This document shows positions 33,094-42,151 of a stretch of DNA of 58,660 nucleotides, one piece after another. Each line of letters begins with the position of its first letter. Positions within the stretch are counted from its first letter, which is position 1. Position numbers and translations under genes: made by a program. A model generated the notes under the pieces. It saw nothing but the letters and a program-made list of their open reading frames with translations, made no database searches and was not told the origin of the DNA. This DNA is from Dokdonella_A sp040005635 (GTDB lineage: Bacteria; Pseudomonadota; Gammaproteobacteria; Xanthomonadales; Rhodanobacteraceae), in NCBI GenBank assembly GCA_040005635.1, contig JBDTYM010000012.1, positions 1-58,660 on the forward strand. The letters are read 5' to 3'.

Positions 33094-35256
33094 TCAGCCG
33101 CCGCCTTCTTTCAGACCGCGCTGTTCGAGCAGCGGCTCGACGCTCGGGTCGCGACCGCGGAACGCGCGGTAGAGGGAAGCCATCTCCTGCGTGCTGCCGC
33201 GCGACAGGATCATGTCGCGGAAGCGCTGGCCATTCTCGCGGGTCAGGCCACCGTGTTCGCGGAACCAGTAGAACGCGTCGTCGTCGAGCACTTCGCTCCA
33301 CAAGTAGGCGTAGTAGCCGGCCGCGTAGCCGCCGCCCCAGATGTGTGCGAAGTACGAGGTACGGTAGCGCGGCGGGACTTCGTAGAGGTCGATCTTGTCG
33401 TCCTTCAGCGCCTTCGTCTCGAATGCGTCGACATCCTGCTTGGGCGCGTCGGCCGGCAGCGAATGCCAGCGCATGTCGAGCAGCGCGGCAGCGAGATACT
33501 CCGTCGTCGCAAATCCCTGGTCGAACGTGCGCGACTTCTTGATCTTCTCGACTAGTTCCTCCGGCATCGGTGCACCGGTCTGGTAGTGCTTGGCGTAGTT
33601 CGCGAACACTTTCGGGTCACTCGCCCAGTGTTCGTTGAACTGCGAGGGGAATTCGACGAAGTCGCGCGGCACGTTGGTGCCGGACAGGGTCGGATACTTC
33701 ACGTTCGAGAACATGCCGTGCAGCGCATGGCCGAACTCGTGGAACATCGTGGTCACGTCGCTGGACGTGATCAACGCCGGCTGGCCCGCTGCCGGCTTGG
33801 TGAAATTGCAGATGTTGTAGACGACCGGCTTGGTCCCGATCAGGCCGGACTGGCCGACGAGGCCGTCCATCCAGGCCCCGCCGCGCTTGCTGTCACGCTT
33901 CCAGTAGTCGGCATAGAACAGCGCCATCGAGGTGCCATCCTTGTCGAACACCTCGAAGACGCGTACGTCCGGCCGCCAAACGGGAAGGTCCTTGCGCTCC
34001 TTGAAGGTCAGCCCATACAGCTGGTTGGCGGCGAAGAAGACGCCGTCGTTCAGCACGCGATCGATCTCGAAATACGGCTTGACCTGCGCCTCGTCGAGGG
34101 CGTACTTGTCCTTGCGCACCTGCTCGGCGTAGTACTGCCAGTCCCACGGCGCGAGCTTGATGCCGCCCGCGTTCTTGTCGATCAGCGCCTGCATGGCGGC
34201 GGCTTCGCCGTGCGCCTTCGCGGTTGCCGCCGGCACCATGTCGGCCATCAGCTTGATCGCGTTGGCCGGCGTCTTCGCCATCTGGTCGTCGAGCGTGTAT
34301 GCGGCGAAATTCGGAAAGCCAAGCAATTTGGCGCGCTCGGCACGCAGCGCGGCAAGGCGCTGGATGATCGCCCGCGTATCGTTTGTGTCGCCATGCTCGG
34401 CGCGTTCGGTGGACGCCTTGAACAGGCGCTCGCGCACCGCGCGTTCCTTCAAGTTCACCTGCGCCGGCTGCTGCGTGGTGTTCTGCAGCACGATCGCGAA
34501 CTTGCCGGCCTGCATATGCGTCTTCGCGGCGTCGGCCGCTGCAGCGATGTCGGCATCGGAGAAGCCGGCCAGCGCCTCCTTGTTGTCGACGATCACGGCC
34601 GCCGCGTTCGTCGCCGCGAGCAGCTTGTTCTGGAAGTCGGTCGAAAGCGTCGATTCTTCCTTGTTGAGTGCGCGCAGTCGGGTCTTGCCCGCCGCATCTA
34701 GCTGGGCGCCTGCACGCACGAAGTTCTCGTAGTAGCGTTCGACCAAGTGCGTCTGCTCCGCATCGAAGCCGAGCGAGGCGCGTCCGTCGTAGAGGGTCTT
34801 CACGCGTTTGAAGAGTTTGTCGTTGAGGAAGATCGCGTCCTGGTGCGCGGCGAGTTCCGGCGCGACATCGGACTGCACCTTCTGCAAGGCATCGTTCGTG
34901 TCCGCGCCGGTGATTGCGCCGAACACCGCGCCGACGCGGATCAGCATCTGCCCGCTACGCTCCATCGCCTCGATCGTATTGGCGAACGTCGGTGCATCTT
35001 TCTGCGTGGCGATCTTGTTCACCTCGCCGATCTGCTCGCGCATGCCTGCCTCGAGGGCGGGTTGGTAGTCCGCGTTCTTGATCTTGTCGAACGGCGGCGC
35101 CTGAAACGGCAGCACACTCACGCTCGCAAATGGGTTACTCGCAGGCAACGCGGCAGCAGCAGCCTTGGCCATTGCTTGCGGCGGATTGGCCAGCATGCCG
35201 AAACCTCCGATCAGGATCATAGTCATCGTCGTCGCCAACAGCCGTGTTCGCAGCAT
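33094..35256 (-). CDS. dcp: M3-family peptidyl-dipeptidase (Dcp), exported
   Basis: 720 residues. A signal peptide (LRTRLLATTMTMILIGGFGM, cleaved near QAMAKAAA) precedes the M3 metallopeptidase. The zinc motif MFHEFGHALHGMFS is at about residue 500, followed by SQFNEHWA with the third ligand. C-terminal GGYAAGYYAYLWSEVLDDDAF is typical. Dcp removes C-terminal dipeptides; this copy should act in the periplasm. ATG 35256 has GGGGA upstream. Confidence 0.93.
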   Translation of the reverse strand: MLRTRLLATTMTMILIGGFGMLANPPQAMAKAAAAALPASNPFASVSVLPFQAPPFDKIKNADYQPALEAGMREQIGEVNKIATQKDAPTFANTIEAMERSGQMLIRVGAVFGAITGADTNDALQKVQSDVAPELAAHQDAIFLNDKLFKRVKTLYDGRASLGFDAEQTHLVERYYENFVRAGAQLDAAGKTRLRALNKEESTLSTDFQNKLLAATNAAAVIVDNKEALAGFSDADIAAAADAAKTHMQAGKFAIVLQNTTQQPAQVNLKERAVRERLFKASTERAEHGDTNDTRAIIQRLAALRAERAKLLGFPNFAAYTLDDQMAKTPANAIKLMADMVPAATAKAHGEAAAMQALIDKNAGGIKLAPWDWQYYAEQVRKDKYALDEAQVKPYFEIDRVLNDGVFFAANQLYGLTFKERKDLPVWRPDVRVFEVFDKDGTSMALFYADYWKRDSKRGGAWMDGLVGQSGLIGTKPVVYNICNFTKPAAGQPALITSSDVTTMFHEFGHALHGMFSNVKYPTLSGTNVPRDFVEFPSQFNEHWASDPKVFANYAKHYQTGAPMPEELVEKIKKSRTFDQGFATTEYLAAALLDMRWHSLPADAPKQDVDAFETKALKDDKIDLYEVPPRYRTSYFAHIWGGGYAAGYYAYLWSEVLDDDAFYWFREHGGLTRENGQRFRDMILSRGSTQEMASLYRAFRGRDPSVEPLLEQRGLKEGGG

Positions 35257-35338
35257 GAAACGTCCCCGCTGGATGGAAAGGCGCCGCGCTGGCCCCGTGG
35301 GCCGGCAACGGCAGGTCGCGCAGCTTAACGGACCCATG

Positions 35339-35382
35339 CCGGGCCGACATATGCCGTTCGGCCCGGGGGAGAGCTCTTTTTT
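35339..35382 (+). terminator. Hairpin plus T6 tract reading rightward
   Basis: CCGGGCCGA (35339-35347) and TCGGCCCGG (35358-35366) form a perfect 9-base stem with a 10-base loop. On the + strand six Ts follow at 35377-35382, a good intrinsic terminator. The flanking genes, tesA and dcp, both run leftward, for which only the preceding A tract fits. It may serve tesA in reverse or stop an antisense transcript. Confidence 0.6.
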
Positions 35383-35400
35383 GTCGAAATTCGTTTCGCT

Positions 35401-36021
35401 TCAGCGCAAATCGTGCAGGGTCGGCTGCAGCACTGCCCACACGTTTTCGAGCACTTTCGGCTGCGCCTTCGCATTCGGATGCAGACCGTCGTCCTGCATC
35501 AGTTCGGGGTCGAGGGCGACGCCCTCGAGCAGGAATGGCAGTAACGGCGCGTTGAATTCGCCGGCAAGGCCCCGATACATCGAACGCAGGCCGTCACGAT
35601 ACTGCGGCCCGTAGTTCACGGGCAGCTCGATGCCGATCAGCAAGGTATGCGCGCCGCTCGCGCGGATCGCGGTCAATATCTTGACCAGGTTCGCGCGTGC
35701 CTCGGCCAGCGGCAGGCCGCGCAGGCCATCGTTGGCGCCGAGTTCGACGATCACCAGCGCCGGCCTGTTGTCGGCGAGCAATTGCGGCAGGCGCGCGAGG
35801 CCACCCGCGGTGGTTTCGCCGCTGATGCTCGCGTTGACCACTGCGCGAGTCGGCACGGCGGTCTGCAGGCGCTGCTTCAGCAGGCTGACCCAGCCGTCCT
35901 TGACCGCGATGCCATGCGCGGCGGACAACGAATCACCGAGTACGAGGATGGGCGGGCTCGCCGCTGCTGCCAGCGAACCAAACCAGCCGAACACGAAGCA
36001 CAACAGGACACGACGAAGCAT
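35401..36021 (-). CDS. tesA: SGNH arylesterase/lysophospholipase, TesA-like
   Basis: 206 residues. A signal peptide (LRRVLLCFVFGWFGSLAAAA) precedes the SGNH hydrolase: block I LVLGDSLSAAHGI with Ser nucleophile, Gly in NASISGETTAGG, ELGANDGL with Asn, and DGLHPNAKA with Asp and His. TesA is a periplasmic multifunctional thioesterase/lysophospholipase. Its ATG (36021-36019) overlaps the ATG of the divergent ABC gene (36020-36022) in CATG, so the promoters must lie inside the opposite gene. Confidence 0.93.
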   Translation of the reverse strand: MLRRVLLCFVFGWFGSLAAAASPPILVLGDSLSAAHGIAVKDGWVSLLKQRLQTAVPTRAVVNASISGETTAGGLARLPQLLADNRPALVIVELGANDGLRGLPLAEARANLVKILTAIRASGAHTLLIGIELPVNYGPQYRDGLRSMYRGLAGEFNAPLLPFLLEGVALDPELMQDDGLHPNAKAQPKVLENVWAVLQPTLHDLR

Positions 36022-36826
36022 GAGCGACCACACCGGAACGGCCTTGAGTGCCGCCGAGATTAGCAAAGTCGTCGACGGACCCGACGGCCGCCTGACGATA
36101 CTCGACGGCATCGGCCTCGATGTAGCGCGCGGCGACAGCCTGGCGATTGTCGGCGCGTCCGGCTCCGGCAAGACCACCCTGCTCGGTCTGCTGGCCGGAC
36201 TCGATCGTCCGAGCCGCGGCACGATCACGCTGGCCGGCCAGTGCCTCGACACGCTCGACGAGGAAGCGCGGGCGCGCCTGCGCCGTCGCCTCGTCGGCTT
36301 CGTCTTCCAGAGTTTCCATTTGCTGCCTGCCCTGAACGCCGAAGAGAACGTGATGCTGCCGCTCGACCTCGAGGGGCGCGACGATGCACGCGAACGCGCC
36401 GCAGAAGCGCTCGCACGGGTCGGCCTAGGCCAGCGCCGGCATCACTTTCCGTACCAGCTTTCCGGAGGCGAGCAACAGCGCGTCGCACTGGCGCGCGCCT
36501 TCGTACACGGCCCTGCCATCCTGTTCGCTGACGAGCCGACCGGCAATCTCGACCAGCGCACCGGTGCCAGCGTCGGCGACTTGTTGTTCGCACTGAATCG
36601 CGAACACGCGACGACACTGGTGCTGGTCACCCACGACAGCAAACTTGCCGAACGCTGCGCACGCAGCCTGCAACTGCGCGAAGGCCGCATCGTCGAGGCA
36701 ACTCGGGCGTCGGCCGCCGCAGGCGGCTCGCCTGCGTCCCTCGCCGGCGTCGCGGGAGAGGCAGGGACTGTCGGCCGAGCTGACCGCCGGGTGAGTGAGC
36801 GGCGACCGCAGGAACCTCGCGCGTGA
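36020..36826 (+). CDS. ybbA: ABC transporter ATP-binding protein, YbbA-like
   Basis: 268 residues. Walker A GASGSGKTT, signature LSGGEQQRVALARA, Walker B ILFADEPTGNLD and switch His in VTHD are all visible. MacB/LolD-type Q loop FVFQSFHLLPALNAEEN is present. It is about 40 residues longer than typical YbbA; the extension (AAAGGSPASLAGVAGEAG and on) is low-complexity and runs into the next gene, overlapping its GTG start as GTGA. YbbA-YbbP is a predicted exporter or envelope machine beside tesA. Confidence 0.92.
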   Translation: MSDHTGTALSAAEISKVVDGPDGRLTILDGIGLDVARGDSLAIVGASGSGKTTLLGLLAGLDRPSRGTITLAGQCLDTLDEEARARLRRRLVGFVFQSFHLLPALNAEENVMLPLDLEGRDDARERAAEALARVGLGQRRHHFPYQLSGGEQQRVALARAFVHGPAILFADEPTGNLDQRTGASVGDLLFALNREHATTLVLVTHDSKLAERCARSLQLREGRIVEATRASAAAGGSPASLAGVAGEAGTVGRADRRVSERRPQEPRA

Positions 36827-39303
36827 GGCCGCTTGCGTTCGCGGCGCGCAGCCTGCGCCGCGAATTCCGCCATGCCGAACTGGCGACCCTGGCGGCAGCC
36901 CTGGTGCTGGCCGTTGCGGCGTTGGCCGCGGTCGCGACGCTGGCCAGCCGCGTCGAACGCGCGATCGTCGCCTCGGCAGCCGAACTGATCGGCGGCGACC
37001 TCGGCATCAATTCCGGCAAGGCGTTGCCGGCGCAATTCTTCGATGAGGCCCGTCAGCGAGGGCTCGCGACGAATGGGCTCGCCGACTTTCCAAGCGTCGT
37101 CTTCGCCGGCGAGAAGAGCAAACTCGCCGACGTGCGAGCCAGCGACGATGCCTTTCCACTGCGCGGCGCCCTGAGCGTGCTCGATGCAGCGGGTGTGGAG
37201 AAGCCAGCGCATGCACCGCCGCCCGGCACGATCTACGCCGATCATGCCGCGCTGATCGCGCTCGATGTCGGCGTCGGCAACAAGGTGCAGCTCGGCGGCC
37301 GCGATCTCGTCGTCGGCGGCGAGATCGCGAAGTCGCCCGACGGCGGCAATTTGTTCCGCCTCGCTCCGCGCGTGCTGATGAACCTCGCCGATGCGCAAGC
37401 CAGCGGACTGATCGGCCTCGGCAGTCGCGCGCGTCATCGTCTGCTCGTCGCCGGCGACGAGAACGCGGTCGCCGCGTTCGCGGCCTGGGCCAAGCCACAG
37501 CTGCCGGATGGCGCCGAGATCACCACGGTCGAAGACGCGCAGCAGAACCTGCGCACCGCATTTGAGCGCGGTGAAAGTTTTCTGCGCCTGGCAGCGTTGC
37601 TCGCCGCGTTGCTGTCCGGCGTCGCGGTCGCGCTTGCCGCGCAGCGCTTCGCGCGGCGCAAGGTTGAAGAAGTCGCGCTGCTGCGCTGCCTCGGCGCGAG
37701 CCGCGGCGAAATCCTCGTGGCCCTGCTGCTCGAGCTCGGCCTGCTCGCATTGCCGGCCTGTCTGCTCGGCTTGCTGATCGGCCTCGGCCTGCAGCAACTC
37801 GTGCTGAGCCTCGCCAGCGGCCTGTTGCCCGGCGCAGCGCCCGGCCTGCCGTGGGGACCGCCGCTGGCCGCGTTCGCGGTCGGCCTCGCCGTGCTGTTTG
37901 GATTCGCATTGCCGCCGCTGCTGCGCCTGCGCGATGTCGAGCCGATGCGCGTATTCCGCCAGGAAATGAATACGCGCGTGCGCCGCTTCGATGCGCTGTA
38001 CCTGTTGCCGCTCGTCGTCGGCGCGCTGCTGATCGTGTTCGGTGCCGGTAACCTGCGCCTGGCGACGACGCTCGCGGCGGGTTTCGCTGGTGTCGCGCTG
38101 GCAACCTTCGTGCTGGGTCTGTTGCTGCTGAGGCTCGTGCGTGCCGGCGCCGCGCGACTGCGTGGTGCGTTGCGTTTCGGCCTCGCCAATCTCGCACGCC
38201 GGCGCGCGCTGACCCTGCTGCAGGCCGGCGCCCTCGCCTTGAGCCTGACTGCGCTCGCGGTGCTCGCGGTGGTCGGGCCGTCTCTGCTCGCGCGCTGGCG
38301 CGCGGAGCTGCCGAACGACACGCCGAATTGGTTCATGATCAATCTGCAGCAGGAACAGCGCACGGCGATCGAACAGCGGGTGCAGCAGCTCGGTGCGACG
38401 AATCTCAATACCTTGCCGCTCGCCGTCGGCAAGCTCGTCGCGATCAACGGACGCGCACCGGATCCGAAGGACTACACCGATCGCCGCGCCGAGAGCTGGA
38501 TCAACGGCGAGACGCGCCTCAGCTGGAGCACGCAGCTGCCGCCGTCGAACAAACTGCTGCAGGGCCGCTGGTTCGATGCGGCGGTGACGCAGCCGCAACT
38601 GTCGGTCGACGAACTGTGGATCGAGATGTTCCATCTGAAGCTCGGCGACACGATGACCCTGCGCGTCGGCGAACGCGAGATCACCGCGACGATCAGCAGT
38701 ATCCGCGCCGTCGACTGGGATTCGTTTCGTGCGAATTTCTTCGTGATGCTGGACCCGGCCAGCGGCGAGACTCTGCCGCACAGTTATGTCGCCAGTTTCC
38801 ATCTCGACGGCAGTGCGGCGAACGCGCTGGCCGGCTTCTCGCGCGACTATCCGAATGTCTCGCTGATCGATCTCAACGCGATCCTCGACCGCGTGCGCGA
38901 CATCATCGGCCGCGTCAGCCGCGCAGTCGCATGGGTGCTCGGTTTCAGTCTCGCTGCGGGCGTGCTCGTGCTGCTCGCTGCGCTCGCCTCGACGGCGGAC
39001 GAGCGCCGTTTCGAAACCGCCCTGCTGCGCACGCTCGGCGCGCACGCGCGTCAGCTCAATATCGCCGTGCTGGCCGAGTTCGCGGTGCTCGGCGTGCTCG
39101 CCGGTGCGATCGCGGTGGTCGGCGCCGGCGCGATTGGCAGCGTGCTCGCACGCCAGGTATTCCGCATGCGCGACTACGTGCCGCCACTGGGTTCGCTCGC
39201 CATCGTCGTGCTCGCCGCCGCGCTGGTCGTTGCGCTGGCCGGCTGGGTCGGTACGCTGCGTATCGCGCGCACGTCACCGATGGCGGTGCTTCGACGCGGC
39301 TGA
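36823..39303 (+). CDS. ybbP: ABC transporter permease (FtsX-like), YbbP-like
   Basis: 826 residues, the YbbP length. The N-terminal membrane helix is followed by a MacB-type periplasmic domain, helices around 255-400, a second periplasmic domain (about 480-680) and three last helices. ARRKVEEVALLRCLGASRGEIL and DERRFETALLRTLGAHARQL are the duplicated FtsX coupling segments. The GTG start overlaps the ybbA stop by four bases. The substrate is unknown. Confidence 0.92.
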   Translation: MRPLAFAARSLRREFRHAELATLAAALVLAVAALAAVATLASRVERAIVASAAELIGGDLGINSGKALPAQFFDEARQRGLATNGLADFPSVVFAGEKSKLADVRASDDAFPLRGALSVLDAAGVEKPAHAPPPGTIYADHAALIALDVGVGNKVQLGGRDLVVGGEIAKSPDGGNLFRLAPRVLMNLADAQASGLIGLGSRARHRLLVAGDENAVAAFAAWAKPQLPDGAEITTVEDAQQNLRTAFERGESFLRLAALLAALLSGVAVALAAQRFARRKVEEVALLRCLGASRGEILVALLLELGLLALPACLLGLLIGLGLQQLVLSLASGLLPGAAPGLPWGPPLAAFAVGLAVLFGFALPPLLRLRDVEPMRVFRQEMNTRVRRFDALYLLPLVVGALLIVFGAGNLRLATTLAAGFAGVALATFVLGLLLLRLVRAGAARLRGALRFGLANLARRRALTLLQAGALALSLTALAVLAVVGPSLLARWRAELPNDTPNWFMINLQQEQRTAIEQRVQQLGATNLNTLPLAVGKLVAINGRAPDPKDYTDRRAESWINGETRLSWSTQLPPSNKLLQGRWFDAAVTQPQLSVDELWIEMFHLKLGDTMTLRVGEREITATISSIRAVDWDSFRANFFVMLDPASGETLPHSYVASFHLDGSAANALAGFSRDYPNVSLIDLNAILDRVRDIIGRVSRAVAWVLGFSLAAGVLVLLAALASTADERRFETALLRTLGAHARQLNIAVLAEFAVLGVLAGAIAVVGAGAIGSVLARQVFRMRDYVPPLGSLAIVVLAAALVVALAGWVGTLRIARTSPMAVLRRG

Positions 39304-39311
39304 GGCTCGCG

Positions 39312-39665
39312 TCAGTAGTTGCCGTGCTCGTTACCGTCCGACCACCACTCGAACGTGGTCTGCAGATCGAGCGTGCTGAAAATCATGTGGCCGCGATTGA
39401 GTTCGCGGCCCATCGCCGGCTGCCCATCGAGCTGGCCCGACCACCAGCCCGTCTGCGAGCGGCCATTGAAGCGCGCGCGCTGCGCGCCGAACACGAACTC
39501 CATGCTGTGGGTGCCATCCGCAGCGACCTTGTCCTGCATGCTGCAGATGACCGCCGGGGCATAGTTCAAGGCGCATTGCACGGATCGCGCGGACTCGTCC
39601 GCACAGACAGCGCCGGCGCAGACAGCGCCGACCACGAAGAGACAGACCATCGAACTCAAGCGCAT
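39312..39665 (-). CDS. Small exported protein after the LysM/lysozyme gene; candidate immunity protein
   Basis: 117 residues, not recognised. A signal peptide (LSSMVCLFVVGAVCAGAVCA) is followed by a mature protein of about 95 residues with two cysteines (VQCALNYAPAVICSMQD) that could form a disulfide, and a Trp-rich C-terminus (TGWWSG, TFEWWSDGNEHGNY). It lies 31 bases after the LysM/lysozyme gene on the same strand and converges with ybbP across 8 bases. A periplasmic lysozyme inhibitor or immunity protein would look like this; that is inference. Confidence 0.7.
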   Translation of the reverse strand: MRLSSMVCLFVVGAVCAGAVCADESARSVQCALNYAPAVICSMQDKVAADGTHSMEFVFGAQRARFNGRSQTGWWSGQLDGQPAMGRELNRGHMIFSTLDLQTTFEWWSDGNEHGNY

Positions 39666-39696
39666 CTGACTTCCTGCGGCGGAACGCCCCGCCCGA

Positions 39697-40752
39697 TCAA
39701 GGCGCCGAGCTTGCGAAAATCTGCTGCGCGAGTCCAGCGCGATAGCTCGACTGACCCGCTGTGTCAGCGGGCCGCTCGTACAGCCGGCAGACGATCGAGC
39801 CGGAATCGCCGGCCGATTGCGCGCCTTGCAGGGCGCGGCCGGCGCCGCCTTCGGTGTGCGTCAGTTCGTACTGCACGAACTGCAACTGCTGCTGGAACGA
39901 TGAGCCGTGAATGTCGCGCCCGGCCCATTGCGCAAATGAAGCCTGGCGCGGTCCCTCCCACTGCGCGAGGCCGTAGCCGGGGCCACCGCCGTTTTGCGCA
40001 CGTCCCGGATCGACGCCGCTTTCTGCCTGCAGGTTTGCGACGATGCCCGCAGCCTGCGCGCGCGTCCAGCCCTGACCTTCGAAATAGCTCATCGCCTGGT
40101 TGATGCGCGCCTGCTCGCCGGAAGGCGTCGGTCCGCCCGGGCCGGTCGGGCCGGATGGCCCTGTCGGCGCCGGATTGCCTGGCTTGGTACCGCCAGCGCT
40201 GCCATTGATCTGCAACTTCTCGCCGGGAAAGATCAGGCTCGGGTTCGACAAGTGGTTGAGCTGCGCCAGGACATGCCAGTCGACGCCGAAGCGCTGGCCG
40301 ATGCCTGACAGCGTATCGCCGCTTTTCACCGTATAGGTCTGCGCGTTCGAACCGGCGCCTCCACCGGTGGGGTTTGTCGCCCCTGCCGGAATATGCAGGC
40401 TCTGCCCCGGATAAATCAGATTGGCGTTGTGGATTTGCGGGTTGGCCTGTTCGAGTGCGGCCACGGAAACACCGTGCGATTGCGCGATGCCGCTCAAGGT
40501 ATCGCCGCTTTTCACGGTGTAGCTGCCTTGTGCACCGCCGCCCTGGCTGCTGCCGCCCGGGATCGTGATGGCCTGCCCAGGATGGATCAGGTTGACGTCC
40601 CTGATCTGCGGATTGGCCCGTTCCAGTGCCGCCAGCGAGAGGCCGTGCGCCTGCGCAATCGAAGACAAGGTATCGCCCGCCTTGACGGTGTAGCCATCGC
40701 CGCCAGCGGCCGCGGCAGTGACGGTACGGGATTGGATCGCGGCAACGCTCAT
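39697..40752 (-). CDS. Triple LysM protein with phage-tail-type lysozyme domain, no signal peptide
   Basis: 351 residues. Three LysM domains lie at about 21-65, 78-122 and 140-184, each beginning YTVK(A/S)GDTLS. A Gly/Pro linker (190-212) leads to a domain at 213-335 that matches phage tail lysozyme (Phage_lysozyme2): RINQAMSYFEGQGWTRAQAA, NLQAESGVDPG with the probable catalytic Glu244, and GYGLAQWEGPRQ. There is no signal peptide, so the enzyme needs a dedicated export route. It is followed by a small exported protein and preceded by a CTAG-rich block. Confidence 0.88.
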   Translation of the reverse strand: MSVAAIQSRTVTAAAAGGDGYTVKAGDTLSSIAQAHGLSLAALERANPQIRDVNLIHPGQAITIPGGSSQGGGAQGSYTVKSGDTLSGIAQSHGVSVAALEQANPQIHNANLIYPGQSLHIPAGATNPTGGGAGSNAQTYTVKSGDTLSGIGQRFGVDWHVLAQLNHLSNPSLIFPGEKLQINGSAGGTKPGNPAPTGPSGPTGPGGPTPSGEQARINQAMSYFEGQGWTRAQAAGIVANLQAESGVDPGRAQNGGGPGYGLAQWEGPRQASFAQWAGRDIHGSSFQQQLQFVQYELTHTEGGAGRALQGAQSAGDSGSIVCRLYERPADTAGQSSYRAGLAQQIFASSAP

Positions 40753-40778
40753 GGCGGATACCCCATCATTGAATACAC

Positions 40779-40829
40779 GGCTAGGGTCCCCCCTGTGTGC
40801 CGGCGCGACTAGCTGGGGATGTCCCTAGG
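40779..40829 (-). promoter_or_regulatory. CTAG-rich block upstream of the LysM/lysozyme gene
   Basis: On the coding strand CCTAGGG (40823-40829 region), GCTAGT (40808-40813 region) and CCCTAGCC (40779-40786) occur within 51 bases, 27 to 77 bases before the start. CTAG is rare in most bacterial DNA. The order CCTAGGG, GCTAG, CCTA matches the block at 19468-19512, although spacings differ by a few bases. Confidence 0.45.
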
Positions 40830-40894
40830 TGCCGGGTATGCCGGGCGCGACGCTGCCGCTACGATGCCGACGGTTTTCCTTCGCGAGCCGTCCC

Positions 40895-41233
40895 ATGTGG
40901 AACTATCTGTCGCCGATCTTGCTGCTGATCGGCTCGAACGTATTCATGACCTTCGCCTGGTACGGGCACCTGAAATTCACCAACCGTCCGCTCTGGCTGG
41001 TCATCTTCGTCAGCTGGGGCATCGCGTTCTTCGAGTATTGCCTGCAGGTGCCGGCCAACCGCATCGGCTACGGCGTATTCAACGCGGCGCAACTGAAGGC
41101 GATTCAGGAAATCATCACGCTCTGCGTATTCGCCGCGTTCTCGGTGTTCTACCTCGGCGCCGCGATCCGCTGGAACCAGCTGGTCGGCTTCGCGTTGATC
41201 GTCGCGGCCGCGTTCTTCATCTTCAAGGAATGA
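40895..41233 (+). CDS. DMT-family membrane protein (DUF486)
   Basis: 112 residues with four membrane helices. LLIGSNVFMTFAWYGHLK, WGIAFFEYCLQVPANRIG and FSVFYLGAAIRWN are the DUF486 pattern. The family is small-multidrug-resistance-like, with no assigned substrate. I start it at ATG 40895; earlier in-frame codons look random. Its stop overlaps an ATG of the following lipoprotein gene. Confidence 0.88.
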   Translation: MWNYLSPILLLIGSNVFMTFAWYGHLKFTNRPLWLVIFVSWGIAFFEYCLQVPANRIGYGVFNAAQLKAIQEIITLCVFAAFSVFYLGAAIRWNQLVGFALIVAAAFFIFKE

Positions 41234-41235
41234 GC

Positions 41236-42081
41236 ATGCGTCTGTACCAGCCGCTCTTTCCTGCCGCCCTCGCGGCGCGGTTGTTTCCTGGCGTCTTCGC
41301 GGCGCTGCTGCTTGTTGCCTGCGCAGCGCCCTCGTACGTGCCGGCGCCGTCAGCTAACGACGTTCGCACCGATCGTACCGACAAGGCGTTCGACCTCGAC
41401 CCCGCGATCACGCGTGTCGCGATCGACAATCCCTGGGGCGAGATCACGATCCGTGGTCGCGACGAGCGCGAGGTCGGTATCCATGCGGTGATCCAGCGCA
41501 ACGGTCCGCACTATGCGAAGCCTGCGTTTCGATCGCACCGCGAGGGCGACACACTGCATGTCGAGATCGGCTTCGACGGGTCCACCGCCGGCACCCATGC
41601 GGCCGGCCGCATCGACGCGGCCGTGTTCGTGCCGGGCGAACTCGCGCTGACACTGAGCACGCGCGACAGCCGCATCGCCGCGAAGCGACGTGCCGGCGCG
41701 ATCGAAGCGAGTTCGGATTCCGGTGACATCCTTGCCTCGTCCTACGGCCGTCTGACCCTGCGCACGAACAGTGGGTTGATCCGCGCGACAGCGATCGGCG
41801 CGCGCTGGAACGGCGCCAGCACGATCGAAAGCGCCAGCGGCCGCATCGTCCTGCTGGTACCCACCTTCGGCGACATTGCCCTGGATGTGCAGACCGGTGG
41901 CGCGCTCAGCACCAACTTCGGCCTGAGCGTGCACGCGACGCCCGCTGGCGGAAGCCAGGCCCGTGCGCGCTACGGCGCGGGCACCTCGCAATTGCGCGTG
42001 CGCAGCGGCAGCGGCGAGGTCGTACTTGAACAACTCGTCCTGCTGGGCGAGGATAACAGGCTACCAGAGGATGACGATTGA
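41236..42081 (+). CDS. Lipoprotein with DUF4097-like beta-repeat domain
   Basis: 281 residues. A lipoprotein signal ends at LLLVACAAP, with lipid-modified Cys near residue 26. The rest is a right-handed beta-helix-like DUF4097 pattern: ITRVAIDNPWGEITIRGRD, GAIEASSDSGDILASS, GRLTLRTNSGLIRAT and LRVRSGSGEVVLEQ. Such proteins are envelope attached and of unknown role. ATG 41236 has AAGGA at good distance; ATG 41230 is also possible and overlaps the previous stop. Confidence 0.8.
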   Translation: MRLYQPLFPAALAARLFPGVFAALLLVACAAPSYVPAPSANDVRTDRTDKAFDLDPAITRVAIDNPWGEITIRGRDEREVGIHAVIQRNGPHYAKPAFRSHREGDTLHVEIGFDGSTAGTHAAGRIDAAVFVPGELALTLSTRDSRIAAKRRAGAIEASSDSGDILASSYGRLTLRTNSGLIRATAIGARWNGASTIESASGRIVLLVPTFGDIALDVQTGGALSTNFGLSVHATPAGGSQARARYGAGTSQLRVRSGSGEVVLEQLVLLGEDNRLPEDDD

Positions 42082-42151
42082 CTAGGCCTTAAGGCTTATC
42101 AGGCTCATGCGTCCTCGCTACCGGCCACCGCGGCCTTCTCCGGGATCTTGC

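Noticed and set aside
36442..39045. An 867-codon leftward open frame opposite ybbA and ybbP
   Set aside because: Composition is Gln/Arg/Ala-rich as expected for antisense of a GC-rich gene; the ABC genes on the + strand carry all motifs.
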